Source of the DNA: Tilletiaria anomala UBC 951
Lineage: Eukaryota > Basidiomycota > Exobasidiomycetes > Georgefischeriales > Tilletiariaceae
Assembly (NCBI RefSeq): GCF_000711695.1
Contig: NW_013546991.1
Span: 1 to 64,000 of the forward strand
Direction of reading: 5' to 3'
DNA: 64,000 nucleotides
How positions within the stretch are numbered: position 1 is the stretch's first letter; the number at the start of each line of letters is the position of its first letter. Below are positions 23,729 through 35,078 of the stretch, piece after piece. The position numbers and the translations under genes were made by a program. The notes beneath the pieces were generated by a model that worked only from the letters and a program-made list of their open reading frames with translations, was not told the origin of the DNA and ran no database searches.

Positions 23729-25114
23729 TCAATCGACATCCATGCCACCCTTCGCCGCAGCCTTCTTAGCTGCCAACTTGGCCTTGTACGCCTCGCGTTT
23801 CCGCTTCTTGGCCTCGGCGGTTGCGCTGCGAACCATGAAAAGAGAAGGGTGGGAGAGGGAAATAAAGCATGACGGTCAGCGCGACATGCTCTGACCGAAG
23901 CGACGCGCTCGCCAACCGGGATGCGAAGGCCGTACTCACGGATCCGACGCGCTCGTCGACGCAGCCGCCAGGCGCTCCGCGAGTGGTACGGCGATGCGCT
24001 CCTTGAGGCTCTTTGGCAATGCCGCTGCACCGCCTTTCTTGCCGCCACTGCCGCTGCCAGCAGCACCGGAAACAGCGACTGCGACACCTCTGGCGTTCCC
24101 GTTCCTCGTAGCGACAGTGCCCTTCTTCTGCGCCTTCTTGATCGCCTCTGTTCGCGCTTTCTCCGCTGCTGTTGGCCCGAGACCGAGGCGGTTCTGCAGA
24201 CTCTTCGGCGCCGGAGCCGTTGGCACCGCTTTTGCTTTTGCTTTCGCCCCTGCTGCTCCTGCGGCCGGTGCGAAAGTCTTCCTGGCATTGCCACCGGTAA
24301 AAGGCTGTGGACCCGATGTATTCTGTCCCTTTGCTCTCCCTGAGTTGATATGGTTATTGCTGCCGCCCATCAGCTCCCTGCCCGCAGCTGGCGCAGCATG
24401 TGTGCCGACGTGGGTCCTGCTGCTGCCAGCTACCGGTGCACCGCGTGGCACGGGCGCAGGGCCGGGTACAATGTTTCCTGTCTCCCCGACGCGTTGGCGT
24501 GCCGCTGCGGAGACTTGACCGTTAAAGTTGGAAAATGCTGAGCTGACGGTCTCTGGCGTCGCCGCCGCCACGGACAGGACGCGACCATCAGCTAGACACC
24601 CGTTCAGCGAGTGACATGCCGCTTGGCCATCTTCTTTGCGCGCAAAGAAGACCTCGAAGGAAATGGAGGGGTAATTCAGCGAGGGAGGCGGCCGTTCCTG
24701 GTAGCACAAGATTAGAAAGAGGGAAGAGGAGCAGTCAGCATCGGGCGCATCTTTAGCATGTCCCCTAATGAAATTCTCACTTTTACGTATAAAACCTCTC
24801 CATATGGTTCCAAAGTCAACTACAGACACATCATCGTCAGTTGCTGCGGCCTTTCCTGCCTAGCGGTCAAGCATCGCCTACCTTGATGTCCTCCAGACTC
24901 GTCCCTTTCGCCACATTTCCCACAACCACTACATATGGACCGCCCGAGCCTTTGATGCTGATCGCCGCTGGCGGATAGGATGGTGATGTTTCTGCAGCGG
25001 TGAAGCAGAAGGGTCAGTTTTCGTGGGCTCAGTTCGTTCACGCACAGTCCGGCGCGCGTGCGATTTGCACATACCTGCTGGTACTGCATTGTCCCAAGCA
25101 CTTGCCGACGCCAT
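23729..25114 (-). CDS. RRM-domain RNA-binding protein (5 exons, 347 aa)
   Basis: Exons (minus): 25114-25075, 24991-24882, 24819-24781, 24697-23940, 23825-23729; the sum is divisible by three. Residues about 25-105 form one RNA-recognition motif: RNP2-like VVVVGNV, then SLEDIKLTLEPYGEVLYVK, RNP1-like SISFEVFFARKEDG and a closing LADGRVLSVAA. The rest is Ala/Gly/Lys-rich: a Gly-rich mid-section with RNA-binding look, SLQNRLGLG and SLKERIAVPLAERL repeats of a short basic motif, and a Lys/Ala-rich C-terminal helix ending in GMDVD. The layout resembles small mRNA-export or mRNP adaptors of the ALYREF/Yra1 kind, but that identity is only a guess. Confidence 0.75.
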
Positions 25115-25245
25115 CCGCGACCCTTCTAGCCGCTGTGAGCGCTGTATATATACCAAAAGAAAGCGATCAGTGCTTTATCTGGAGGTGCTATGCTTTGAGC
25201 GTCACGCAGTGCATCCTTCGGTACGTCAGACTCACGTCGTAAGGG

Positions 25246-25622
25246 TCACTCCTTCTTGGCTGCCTGCCGGCGCCGCGGCCGCGCGAACCGGACACGTCCC
25301 GCATGCGAGAGTCCATATTGCAGTTCAACCTCGAGCGTGTGCCCTGCTTTCAGCTCAAACCTCGTCTGCTGTTCGTGGTTTGATCGTTGGGCCAGCTTGA
25401 ATATGAGGTGCGTCAGAAGAGTTGCTTGCAGAGAAACACGTTGCAACCTTGTTGGAGATGCGGGCACAAGAAAGCAAGTCGTCCTTGGCTCGTCTGCGCG
25501 GCTCGCGGCGAGCGACGTGGGTGTGGGGTGGTTCAACCCTACTTTCGACCGAATGCATCGCTGTTGCTGTTGTGTTGCAAGTGTTCCGCCAGCAGTTGTA
25601 CCGGATAGGCTGCTAGTGACAT
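25246..25622 (-). CDS. Small unrecognised protein (2 exons, 93 aa)
   Basis: Exons 25622-25543 and 25447-25246 are joined in frame by a GTAGGG donor and a CAACAAG acceptor. The result is a compact product starting MSLAAYPVQLLAEHLQ, a helical middle (LLTHLIFKLAQRSNHEQQ), a strand-like FELKAGHTLEVELQYG and a very basic Arg/Lys tail. Its even composition contrasts with the neighbouring intergenic DNA, which is why I think it is real. I do not recognise the family. The donor is not ideal and no clear branch site is seen, so the splice could be wrong; the unspliced frame 25635-25246 is the alternative. Confidence 0.4.
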
Positions 25623-25809
25623 CTGCCGTGCACATGTGTAGGAGTATGGATGGTTCTTATGACGTGTGCAGCCCAGGGAGTCAACGCTGGGGATCAAAAG
25701 GCTGAGATGTAGCGATGCAACAGGGACATGCTGCAGAGAAGGTCCCGAGGAGTCAGCTCCCTACCGCGAAATCTCGTCTTCTGTATTCACAATAAACCAA
25801 GGCTGGAAA

Positions 25810-26678
25810 ATGAAGACGCCGTGGGGCCAACAGTGCGTACCGCCATGTCGCAGCAGGTTGCCCCCGACGGCTGACCGCCCTCTATCAGCTCCACGGAGCT
25901 GGTCAAGTGGAAGAGCCAGCTGCATGTTGATCTCCAGCAGACGAATTGGTAGGGAGTTTTCTGCGCCCGCACCGAAAGGAATACACATTTCATTCAATGC
26001 CTGATTCAACAGCACCATCTTCAAGGCAACCTGCGCTTCCGCTCATGAGGGTTGTGCGGTCCCGGAAATCTATAAGCTTGCTACCAAATCATAGGCCTCC
26101 TGCACTTCAAAAGAAATCGATACCGAGTGTATTACAATCTCGCGGCGGATCAAAGAAACTCTGGTCAAAGGCTCGGTCCTATATGGTATTCCACCCGCGA
26201 TCGAGGGCACGTTCGCTCTGACGGCGTACCTGCGCGAGGAAGCCAAAGAGCACCAGGGTCGCACCGGCGAGAAAGGCTTTTTGCACAAAAAGGCGAGACA
26301 GTCGAAAACGTCGATCAGCGCGGCGGCGAGCAGCTGCGCAAGGCGTACCAGCACAACATGGCCAGCATCGACGAAAGCTTTGGCAATTGCCAAGATCTCG
26401 TCCTGCTCACATTCCCAATCAACTACGGCCTGATCCTCAGCAATTGCAAAGTGATTGACTTGTCAGAGACGGAACTTGTCATCTTAGCAGCACTTGCATT
26501 GCAGAACCGACGTCCGGAGACGTTGTGGCATCTCAGAGGATCTCGACGGGCAGGTTCGTCGGACAAGGCGATCGAGAGCGTTCGCATAGTGTACTTGGAC
26601 ATCCCGAGATGCTTGAGCAAGCCAACATACAAGGCCCCCACGCTTCAAGAAGTCTCCGAGACTTCAGACGGAAAGTGA
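25810..26678 (+). pseudogene. Broken AhpD-like (carboxymuconolactone-decarboxylase-like) gene
   Basis: Read in order, the plus strand gives STELVKWKSQLHVD, then after a good 74-base intron (25950s to 26020s, with a CTGATTC branch site) CAVPEIYKLATKS, RRIKETLVKGSVLYGIPPA, RGGEQLRKAYQ and LILSNCKVIDLSETELVILAALALQ. This order and spacing fits fungal AhpD-fold proteins of the carboxymuconolactone decarboxylase type. The frame is interrupted by an in-frame TAG at 26092-26094 and by a frame change near 26250-26290 that I cannot explain with a plausible intron. The start at 25810 is tentative. Either a recently disabled host gene or sequence errors. If intact it would be a small, probably mitochondrial or cytosolic redox protein. 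Confidence 0.55.
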
Positions 26679-26755
26679 CTGTGTATGCAATGGCTCTGCC
26701 ATGGTCCAATGACTGGCATTGCGCATAGCTATACCTTTTGCAGTTTGTGAAATGG

Positions 26756-29700
26756 CTAGCGTAGGGTGGTTGTGCCCCAAGGTGCCCCTTCACAGGCGGA
26801 AACGAACATGGGCGTGACAGTGACGGTATCCTCGTCGTCTTGAACCTCGCGTGCTCGTTCCTCATCCGGCAGATCCGTGTCGATGTCGACCCGCTCATCC
26901 AGAGCTGAATCTTCGGAGAACTCTTGTGCATGCTCCCTTGCAGCCGCTTCGGACGCTGCGACCTCGTCCGGGTCGATTGAGTCGTCGACCACCTCGGAGG
27001 CAGTGATCATGCTCCAGTGCGCATCTCCAGCCGGCTGTCCGTCAGGCCGAGGCGATGGGCCCGAGATGGTGCCACGACGTGACATTTCCGCCGCGTGGCC
27101 GGGGTAACGCGGTAGGTCTTCTCCTTCATCCGCCAAGCGAGATCCATCTTCCCGGAACAGCTGCGTGTATGCTGGGAGAACCGGCGTCTGTGCGGGTAAA
27201 TTCGGTGTCTGATGCACGCTGAAGGGGCTACATGTCGATGCGGCCAGTCGATTGGCCGTCGCACCAAACTGATGGCGGACTTCTGGCGGCGGAGGCTCAC
27301 TGAAACGGACCTGCAAGAGTGGGTAGTAAGGCCAAGTTAGCGCATGGCGCATGGAAGCTCTCGTGGAAAGGCGGCGTCAAAAAGTCTGGAATACTAACTG
27401 GAACACACATGACAAGGGCCTGGCCCCATTCACCTTCGCCAAGAGGCTTGTCTCCAAAGCCGAAGCCAAGCTTGACTTGAAGCTTGTGTCGCACTCGAGC
27501 AAACGGTCCTTCAAAGTCAGCCATGAGCACGGCGGCTTGGAACGATCGGTCGGGGTTGCTCCTTGACGTGATGAGCGGCAAGTTGACGGTCATGCGGACC
27601 CTTCCTTTTGTCAAGTCTACACCATGCCCGTCATCGCCTGTAAAGCTGTATGTCGCATGCGGCCTCAAAGACTGCTCTCCCATCTGTCGCTCTATTTCTT
27701 CATCATGGAAGGAGTCCATGCCAGCTTCTAGAACTGCGTTGGCGAGGCCCGTCAAACGAGACCATGCGCTTTGTGCAAGGCGTCTACCTCGCCTGGAGGT
27801 GTTTGAGCCTGATGCCACAGCCTGACCCGAACCAAGGCTTGGGCCAGCAGATCTCCCAGCAGCCGCTAGTTCTGGCAAATCTCCTTCCCTGGATGCACTG
27901 GTTGGGGGCACTGGCTGCATGCCCGTGTCCGGAATCGCTGTCTGCGGTATCGCAGGCGGGCGGGCTGGGGTTGCAATGCATTCGGAGGCTGGCTCGCGAG
28001 TAAGTCTGCTCGAGCCTGATGCTGAAGGTACACCAACCCTGGAGCTTGACGACGGTCCTTGCTCTTGAACGACAGCATCTATGCCGAAGCCTGTGCCAGC
28101 CAGCTTGCTCTTCTTTCGGAGCTTCTTTGAGTGTGCAGGCTGCTCGGCATTTTCATTCTTCATCATCGAAGGAGGGCCAATCACAATGGTCCTGGCAATC
28201 TCGACATTCTTGTCTTCGCCGTCTGGCTGCTGACCCGCAGCAATAATCTTCTTGCATGTTTCAACATGTGTCCGATCGTAGCCACGTCGAAGCAACAGCT
28301 CATCAGTCGACAGATTTTGATTCTTCGGTGTATGCATAGGATCGATCAGCGAGGGAAGGTCGTGGATGTCCACTTCTGGCGAGTTCGGGAGTGGAAAGTT
28401 GAAGCAGAAACCGCGCGAGGCCAGTGTGCTTCAGATGTATGGAATGTGAGTCAAGAAGGTTCGCAACGTTTCCATTAAAGTGTACCGCCTCACCTGTGTC
28501 GTTCTGATTGCGTCAACAGCAATTCCATGTGTCGCAGTCGGAGACCACCCAATAACCGCACTTTGTTCCAGCCAAGATGCTCGTTCAGATCCACTTGAAT
28601 ACCAAAATTCAGAATGTCACACTGAGGCCCGCTCGTGTGGACATACGTCGGCACCGATACCGTGAGCAGAAATGGCAGTCCTTCTTCACTGCAGCCGGCC
28701 TCAATGGGAGGGTGCAAGACAGGCCGATGGAGAAAGTGCCGCATGGGCGCATGAGACGAATTGCTGCTACTATGGCAAGGCCGATCATCAGCGGGATGAG
28801 GCGGAAGATGTCCATTCGAAGATTGGTCGGTAAGAGAAGAGCGTCGGCCGTATAGCGCAGGTCGCTTTGAGTCCAGTCCTGGAATGAGAGCGAGGCTGTC
28901 GTTCCGAGCACGTGCAAGTGAGACCGGCTGCGATGGTGGAAGCAGCATCTCCGGCGTTTCCTCTGCAGAGATGCTATTGGGCGCTGCTGGCGTCGCGGGG
29001 CGTTGTGCGCCTTGAGAGTCGGGTTCACTCGAGGACGCTGGCACCTCAGACGATGACGAAGAAATGCGAGGTGGCACGACCCTACGCGCGTTGCGAGTGG
29101 CGGGCGGAGGATCGGTTGGGATGCCTTCCATCTCGCCATGCGCCATGCGAGCCACCGGGATAGGCACGACGTCCCTGCATCTGCGAACGATGATAGGAAC
29201 AATCGGGCTTTCGGTGACCGTGCTTCCATCTGTTGGATGAGAGGGCAATCTCGAATTCTCCCTCATCTTGCGGTGCTTCTGTGGGGTGGATGCACTTTCG
29301 TTACTTGCGGCGCTCGGCTCGAGTGACTTGCTAGACGATGCGCCGATCAGCTTGGTCAACCAACCACCTTTGCTCTTCTGGCGTGACTCTGATGCCCCCG
29401 CATGCGCTTGAGGTTGCTGCTTTGGATCCGCCAGAGGAAGAGACATGCCAGCAGGCGCGCTAGCGGACGCGGGCATGGGCGAGGGGGACCTTGCCGAAGA
29501 CAATGCGATTTTTGCGCCTCCTGAGGCCTCAAGAGCGGCGGAGGCCAAGGATGTATCCACCTCTCCGGAACCTGCAGATGAGGACCTAGTCGGCGGCGAG
29601 ACGTTCAAACCAGGCGCAAGCTTGAACATGCCTGCGGGAGTCAACGTCGACGACGCTGCCATTGCCGCTTCCGTCGAGTTGAAGTACCGAACAGTGGAGC

Positions 29701-32272
29701 GCAACGTGTAGAATGTTGCGCCGAACGGAGTGCGGATGCTGGCTGGCAGGCAGCCAGGGATAGAGATGTCGAATTCGATCTCATACTTCAGCGGATCGTG
29801 CGATGACTCGTCAAAGTCTAGCGGGATTTTCGCGCCGGTTGGGAGCAGGTCTTGCGTCACGTCCGCTAGCTTCAGCCCCGAGAATCGTCCAGCCGGATCA
29901 AAGTATAGCGAGTAGCCGGAGAAGACGAGCTTGATAGACTTGACGTGTATTTCGTCTCTTATCGATATGTGGGCCTTTTCTTCGGCATCCGGAGAGTCGG
30001 GTAACGCAATTGATGGGACAGGGGCGTCAGATTCAGTGTTCAAGTGGCGATTAGCCGGCGACAAAGAAACCTCTCGGTTGAACGTCAGCTGCTCGCACCC
30101 TCTTGTGCCTCTCCGCTTCCTCGGGATCGTCAGCACGACCGAGCCAGAGAGGGAGTATTTGGACGTTGTCTGACTGGTACCGAACATCGTGACTGAGTCC
30201 GTCATGGGCTTAAGCGCCACGTGAACAGTCCATGTGTTTGCAGCGCCAGCCGCGGGTGACGGCCGCGCCTCGCCGGCTGCACCCGACCAGCTGGAGCCCG
30301 TCTGCCGCTGCTTGCCGGCCTTGGTCGCTGAAATTGTCTCCGGGCCACTGCTGCTGTTGAACATGATCGCCGGTCCTGCGCTACGTGGTGCAGCATCATA
30401 GGCGTCCCTCGTTGCGCGACCACCTTCGAGCCGAGCAGCGGGCTGGGAGGATGCGAACGGAGAAAAGGAAGTAGATGCGATGGGGGCACTGAATGAGCCC
30501 GAGCGATCCAGCGCACTTAGGCCATTGCCGCTGCCTGTGACCGTGTCAGTGCGCAAGAATTCCAGCATGGACATACGCTGCTTGCCGCGTCGCCTTGGCG
30601 CATCATCGAGCTTTTTGTCGTCCTCATCGTGCACACGACGACTGGCTTGGCCTGCTACATTCGGCATCGACGGGCTTGCAATGAGCGACGCGGGTCGTGG
30701 ACGCATGCGCTTTGGAGTCGTGAGCGGCGAGCCCTGGAAAGAGTTGTAAGAGGACGACTGCTGCGTTGTTCGAACGAGCGTCTCATCGTTCGACTGCAGA
30801 CCTTGATAGCTCTTCGGACGCAGATCTCGTACGGAGATGCCAGCCGAATGGGCGGCCTGCGACTTTGTGAAGGTTGCCGGATCGGACTGGCTCGAGGCGT
30901 TTTGCGAGATGCTGGCTGATGCACGGGTTTCAGGTCTGCCTTCTGATATGTTGGATTCGTTGATGCTGACTCCTGACGCATTGCGAGATGAGAAAGACAG
31001 CGCGGCAGGGGGTGTCGGTGCGGGTGGCGCGTCCTGCTGACCTACGCTCACCCCTTTGGCCTCATCCATTGGAGCATCGTGAGATGCCAGCTTCACGCCC
31101 AACCCAGAGTGCAAGATGCTGCCGTTGCGCCAGCGCTCGGAAGCCAGCGGCAGGCCATCTGGTTCGATGAGGGTATCCGGTGATGCAAAGTCATCGTCTG
31201 AAATGATGCGCCGCTTTCCTGCGAGAGGACCCCCAGTCGCCAACTTCTCTCCGGTCTCGGCGAGGCTCTTAAAAGCCGGTGCAGGGCTGCCCTCTCGAGA
31301 ATGTGATGGTGAGGATGGCAAGGAAGCCGGAAGAGCCGCATCTTTGCCCTTTAAACTTGGGGAAGAGCCGCGGAAAAAGCCTGGTAGAAGACTGTGGCGT
31401 GATTTTGAGCTTTTTATGCTGCCTCGGCCTATAACAGCATTGGGTGACTGACTGGTAGGTGAAAGTGGCTGGGGTCCGTGCTGCGGCGAGTGTGATGCCA
31501 GCATGGTATGGGTCGGCTTACGTGGGAGTTCCTGCCTGTGGGTCAGCGAGCGCATGTTATCTTCGCTATTTTGACCGGTGAGACGCGGGGGCCTATTCGG
31601 GAACAGGTCGCTCGAAGGCGCTGAGGCAGGTATTTCTGTGCTTGCTTGAAGCGGTTGCCCTAGCGCGATGGAGGAAGACGATGCAGCCTTTCGGTGCGCC
31701 CTTGCGTTCCCGCCAGCACTTCGTGGACTGCCCGCAGCGAAAGCTGCTTCCTCTTGCAGGGCAGCGCGATTTCCAAAGAGGAGCGGATAGCCCGGGTCTG
31801 CGGGCTTCGCCTTTGATTCACCACTTCTTTGGAAATTGATCAACGAACCCAAGTCTGGAGAGCTGGTCTGTCGAAAGAGTGATGGGAAGGAATGCGCGAC
31901 TGATGTCGCTTTTGACGATGGGGTTGCTCGGCGAGGCCGGGAGACAGAAGGGGACGCGAGCTCGAATGAGTCGAACTTGAGGTTGGCCTGATCCGCGTCT
32001 GTGACTGCCGAAATGGGATTTGCGAAGTCAAATGCGTATGAGGCAGTCGACTCCGTCTTCCCAGCCTCCTCGATCTGCTGCGTAACTTGCCTCCCAGAGC
32101 CATCTGCAGTATCCGAAGCGACCGCTGTATTGCTTGCGCTCGGACCTGCAGGAGGTTCGCTCTCCCACCTCCCGTGCGATAGTGACGACGACCGATTGGA
32201 AGGTGACGGACGACGGATATGGTCGCCGGGGGCCTTTGTGGCTCCGTTCATCGTTGCCGACACGCGATGCAT
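26756..32272 (-). CDS. LDB19: LDB19/ART1-type alpha-arrestin, ubiquitin-ligase adaptor (3 exons, 1787 aa)
   Basis: Alpha-arrestins of this type bring the Rsp5 ubiquitin ligase to plasma-membrane transporters for endocytosis. Exons (minus): 32272-28494, 28428-27399, 27310-26756; the sum is divisible by three. The first 670 residues are Ser/Pro-rich disorder. From about residue 680 comes the LDB19 arrestin N-domain (SLSGSVVLTIPR, VKSIKLVFSGYSLYFDPAGR, YEIEFDISIPGCLPASI, then TLRSTVRY). A long disordered insert follows, then the second arrestin half (LPFLLTVSVPTYVHT, GIQVDLNEHLGWNKV, and on to QVKLGFGFGD). LPAYTQLF near residue 1648 is a likely Rsp5-binding PY-type motif. The tail is acidic. A second ATG lies seven codons downstream of the one chosen. 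Much longer than yeast Ldb19 (about 820 aa), mainly through disorder. Confidence 0.85.
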
Positions 32273-33020
32273 CGCTGATAGCAGGCCATGGGCTCGGCAC
32301 GCGGCAGATAGGTCTGACTACAAAGGCTGACCGCTACAGGTATCTGGCCTTCAACAATGCACCCGGCAAGCGATCTGGGCGCGCGCCACATTAATGTGCG
32401 AGGCCGCCCCCCGCCTGCAACGATTTGTTGGCAGCCCAGACTTGTCTGCAGAGATATGATAAACTCGGTCTGAGTCACGGCAATAATGTCAGGATAAGCG
32501 GTTGATCGAGAGGGAAGCGGGAGTCGTCAAGTTGCCTTTGGCGCGGCGAGGAGAATATGGGTCCCGGTCAAAGGAGGTCATTAGTACTCACCACCCGCTA
32601 CTACGATCGCCGATGTTACCCACTCTTTCAAGTCCAAAGCACGGCTACTGCGCCCGTCGCTTGCAAAGAAATACATTCAGCGACGGTGGGGTCGTCCACT
32701 TTTGAAGAATTGTGAACGAGAGTCCCCTTAGAACATATCACCGCCTTGTCGACGTCGACGGCGTAGACGAGATTTTGGGTGATCATTCAGATCTTTGGAC
32801 CTCCGCGCAGCACCACCCTGCCACCCGCTCCAGCAAGAGAGATCGAATTATGCTATGAGTATGCACCTGATCGTCCAAGTTCGCATCAGTCACGGCGCAA
32901 ACCCTCTTCAACGTGACGAACGGTAACCAGCAGCACGAGCCAAGGCAACCCACAGACCGCAGACCTTCCTAACCGCATCGCATCGCGTCGCGTCAGCGGC
33001 GTGCCGCGTTTATTACGATC
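32273..33020. other. Divergent promoter region of the arrestin and the receptor-like gene
   Basis: 748 bases between two divergent start codons. No frame with coding character, no recognisable repeat. Probably two promoters. Confidence 0.6.
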
Positions 33021-34874
33021 ATGGGCCCTTCGGCATCCAACGAGTACCTCTGCACGCATGACGAGTTGCCAGCATGGTGCCACGACAATGACTTCGTCAT
33101 TACCGGCTACCGAAGGCCGGGCGGCACGTATGCTGATGCGAAAGACAAGGGCAAGGTGACACACGGCCAGCTCAACGGCCATGCGAGCGCCGTCGCATCC
33201 GATGGCAAGTCGCTCCGCAAGCCTCGCTTGAGGGCAAAAGCATCAGAGCCATTTGCTCGAAGCGATGAGAGAAAAACTGTCACTGGTGTAGAGACAGTAT
33301 CGGAAGAGACCATCCTTTTCGAGCATGATACGCTTCAAAAATGCTGGAACTCGATTTGGTTGTACTGGCACAACGAGACTGGTGAGTTCGATATCCATCC
33401 TCTCGAGTTCCGCAACACCCTATCTGACCCACTCGATGCTCCCGCCTTGTCGTTTCCAGTGAACATTCACACTCACTTATGGGGCGCACTGGCAGCCGTG
33501 CTGCTCGCCTTCCTGCATACGCTGCATTACCTCGACCTCCTACCCTCGTTCCTGAACCCACTTGCCCACCACCCCATCTTCTCGCCGCGCTCCTTCCCCG
33601 CACGGGTCCTGACGGTAACTGAGCCGACCAGCTTCGCTGGGCGCCTGCGTTCCGCAGTGTCCTTATCTTCCACGCTTGGAGCGGGCCAGGCGCATGTCGC
33701 ATCAAAGGGCGCCTCGATCCTGACTAGCACTACTTCAACGCTCGTGCATCGCGGCGGCGGTGGCATGGCCGGCAGCCTGCTGCGCCGACCGGCGCCGCTG
33801 AACCAGGTCCTCCAGTTCGACATGCCGCTCACTGCGACACATATCGCAACAGCATGGTCCCGTCCACCGCATGCGCTCGACATCATCAGCTTCACCGCCT
33901 TCTTCGTCGGCGCCGCCGCGTGCCTTAGCTTCAGCGCGACATTCCACACGCTCCAGGCGCACTCGAGCGACGTCGCGAAGCGGTGCCACCAGCTCGACTA
34001 CGTCGGGATTGTCGCCATGATCTGCGGCAGCTTTGTGTGAGTCTCGCACGCACGGCCGTGCTGCATAGCGTTAGATTCCACTGACTAGCACAGCGCTTCT
34101 CGGCACCATCCACCTAGGCCCGCGCTATTTTATGGCTTCCACTGCCACCCTTATCTTCAGAGGATGTACACCCTCGCCAATCTGAGCTTGGGTGCCCTGG
34201 CAACCTTCCTAGTCATAAACCCGTCCTATGCAACACCCGCTTACCGACCGGTCCGCACTACAATATTCCTTAGCCATGGGCTGAGCGCTGTCTTTCCGAC
34301 TGCGCACGTCCTCATGCTGTACGGTGTAAGTATGCGTGTGATCACTCAAGCGTCGAATCTTCAGCCTTGATTGCATGTGAAGCTGAGCGTCACTTTCTCA
34401 TCGTCAGCACGAAAATGTCGCCAAAATGATGGGCGTCAACTTCCTCGCCGCTAGTGGAGCGCTATACGTGGTCGGCGCCTTGCTCTACGTCTTTCGCGTG
34501 CCGGAGCGTTTTGCGCCGGGAAGGTTCGATTATATTGTGAGAATCGAAGAGGATCCAGAAGAGTTGACCGACCTCTCGACTTTCCAACTGATGCGACGCT
34601 GCTATCTAATTGCGACACACCAGGGCGCGTCTCATCAAATGTAGCTTGATCCCCAGTTTTCACCTTCTTTGAGCATCAGCTGACACTTTCCTTCCCTACC
34701 GTTTTTCGACCGACGCATCGCCGGAGCAGCTTCCACGTCTTCATCCTGCTCGCAGCTTTTGCACACTACGTATCCATTCGTCGGGGGTACGCCTTCTGGC
34801 ACACCGTCGAGGCGATAGGGAGCGACAGGAGTGCTGCTGCAGTTTGTACTACCCTTGAGCAATGGCGCGGTTAA
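33021..34874 (+). CDS. Adiponectin-receptor/hemolysin-III-like membrane protein (5 exons, 504 aa)
   Basis: Seven-helix zinc membrane protein of the PAQR/Izh family, linked in fungi to zinc and lipid balance; human relatives have ceramidase activity. Exons: 33021-34036, 34118-34325, 34408-34536, 34624-34640, 34730-34874. The N-terminal 150 residues are cytosolic-looking and contain DELPAWCHDNDFVITGYR and WNSIWLYWHNETG, both typical of the family. The zinc site is complete: SATFH in helix 2 and HQIFH in the last helix. Between helices 1 and 2 there is an unusual insert of about 110 residues (33540-33860). Exon 4 is only 17 bases and encodes the first histidine of HQIFH. Convergent with PNS1. 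Confidence 0.92.
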
Positions 34875-35078
34875 ATCGTCATCCACTAGAGACCGGTAAG
34901 ATATAACGCACTGGAGGCACACACACATACAGAATGCACAAATAGAGGTAGACGCGTACATGGGCATTATGAATTGCAAACGATTCTTTGATTTCTCCTT
35001 ATAATTCTAAAATGCGAACATCGTTCTCGCAAGCGTCGCGTGTGCGCATCGTTGCATTCGGCAATTGCACGCATGAAT

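Noticed and set aside
25530-25560. GGTTCAA-type tRNA B-box
   Set aside because: No A-box at the right distance and no foldable cloverleaf. The same applies to similar strings near 9430, 34520 and 50250.
26240-26300. A 44-base intron to explain the frame change in the AhpD-like gene
   Set aside because: The donor would be GTCGCA and the length is below every other intron in the window. It would also leave the TAG at 26092 unexplained.
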